Origin: an uncultured Treponema sp.
Lineage (GTDB): Bacteria; Spirochaetota; Spirochaetia; Treponematales; Treponemataceae
DNA: 6,092 nt
NCBI GenBank assembly: GCA_947167745.1
Contig: CAMVJE010000077.1
Span: 1-6,092 of the forward strand
Reading direction: 5' to 3'
The notes under the pieces were generated by a model. That model worked only from the letters and a program-made list of their open reading frames with translations. It did no database searches and was not told the origin of the DNA. Position numbers and translations under genes: made by a program. This document shows, piece after piece, positions 5,467 through 6,092 of this stretch; the stretch's first letter is position 1; every line of letters starts with the position of its first letter.

Positions 5467-6092
5467 TTACTTTTGCAGACTCCCAAAAACCAGCTGACAA
5501 TTTCCGGGTTCGAGCGGTAATACAAATGCGGAAAGCCTGCAAGCATTGTCGGAGTGGAAATCATGCAGTCCCATGAACGGTCAGAAAGCGGCTTTGAGGC
5601 CGTGAAGTCTGAGCCGTTGTTACTGCTGTCAAAATAGTGGAATTCGTGACCTTTGACCGAAAAATTAACTGGCAGGCCTGATTTTTTGACTCCCGCATTT
5701 TCGTCTGGGGCGTTTTTAAGGTTAAATTCTGCATATCCAAAGCGGACCAGCTTTCCAGTGTAGTGGCACTGGCCTTTTATCGCCCCGCACATTTCGTAAG
5801 ATTCTCCTCTCTCCGTGACAAGTTTTTCCTGAAGATACATGAAGCCGCCGCATTCTGCCATGACAGGAAGACCGTTTTCGACTGCCTGCCTGATTGAAGA
5901 GCGCATTGACTCGTTGGCCTGGAGCCGGGAAGCGTAAAGTTCGGGGTATCCGCCGCCAAGCAAAAGCCCCTGAATGCCTGATGGGAGACTTTTGTCATGC
6001 AGTGGCGAGAAGTAAACGAGTTTTGCGCCAGCTTTTTCAAGAAGCCGCAGGTTGTCCTGGTAATAAAAGCAAAAGGCCTCGTCTAGGGCAAC
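5463..6092 (-). CDS. cbiA: Cobyrinate a,c-diamide synthase, C-terminal part (cut by window edge)
   Basis: CbiA/CobB uses ATP and glutamine to amidate the a and c carboxylates of cobyrinate (or hydrogenobyrinate) in cobalamin synthesis, in the cytoplasm. The reading frame is open to the right edge, so 209 residues of the C-terminal part are present; the full protein is usually about 450. The visible part begins VALDEAFCFYYQDNL, a family hallmark, followed by FSPLHD, then LLLGGGYPELYA at the start of the glutamine amidotransferase domain. The nucleophilic Cys is residue 81 of this fragment (MAECGGFMYL), and the GHEFHY block at 148-153 carries the family's His. The N-terminal ATP-binding domain and the start codon lie outside the window. 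A TTG at 5961-5963 could be misread as a start, but it falls inside the conserved GLLLGGGYPE motif. The gene converges on the tracrRNA, whose 3' end overlaps its stop codon. Base composition is richer in G+C than in the cas genes. Confidence 0.93.
   Translation of the reverse strand, partial: VALDEAFCFYYQDNLRLLEKAGAKLVYFSPLHDKSLPSGIQGLLLGGGYPELYASRLQANESMRSSIRQAVENGLPVMAECGGFMYLQEKLVTERGESYEMCGAIKGQCHYTGKLVRFGYAEFNLKNAPDENAGVKKSGLPVNFSVKGHEFHYFDSSNNGSDFTASKPLSDRSWDCMISTPTMLAGFPHLYYRSNPEIVSWFLGVCKSK

Noticed and set aside
5777..6040. 87-codon minus-strand frame overlapping cbiA
   Set aside because: The cbiA frame with conserved motifs covers the same bases; this is its alternate frame.

Overview
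The window holds the protein-coding and tracrRNA part of a type II-C CRISPR-Cas system, with the edge of its CRISPR array at the left end and the 3' part of an unrelated cobalamin gene at the right end. All proteins are on the minus strand, in the order (right to left) cbiA/cobB fragment, cas9, cas1, cas2. No csn2 or cas4 is present, and with this gene order and a 1290-residue Cas9 that points to II-C. The host is probably a spirochaete of the Treponema group. The reasons are modest: AT-rich cas genes, a good AGGAG ribosome binding site before cas9, and sigma70-like extended -10 boxes. The last two argue against Bacteroidetes, which carry similar Cas9 proteins. No taxonomic marker gene is present, so the assignment is tentative.

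Layout. Bases 1-36 look like one CRISPR repeat, the last one before cas2; the rest of the array would lie to the left of the window. Bases 21-89 form a nested inverted repeat that starts inside the repeat. Bases 90-135 form a strong terminator hairpin with T-runs on both sides, which can stop both the leftward cas operon and rightward array transcription. cas2 (137-475) overlaps cas1 (472-1368) by four bases. A 91-base gap between cas1 and cas9 contains a near-perfect 37-base palindrome. cas9 spans 1460-5332. The 130 bases between cas9 and the cbiA stop contain two divergent, interlocked promoters and a plus-strand tracrRNA gene (about 5390-5466) with its own terminator. The partial cbiA runs from 5463 off the right edge.

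How it fits together. The first 18 bases of the repeat pair with the first 18 bases of the predicted tracrRNA with no true mismatch (two G-U wobbles). This fixes the crRNA orientation: the array is transcribed rightward, towards cas2 and against the cas genes. All catalytic residues expected of Cas9 (RuvC and HNH) and Cas1 are visible, and Cas2 has its conserved Asp, so the system looks intact for both interference and adaptation. Spacers, and therefore targets, are not in the window.

The module is recognisable rather than a new class. The parts worth a second look are the very compact tracrRNA, the interlocked cas9/tracrRNA promoters that overlap the anti-repeat, the structured array edge with inverted copies of the repeat's second half, and the cas9-cas1 palindrome.
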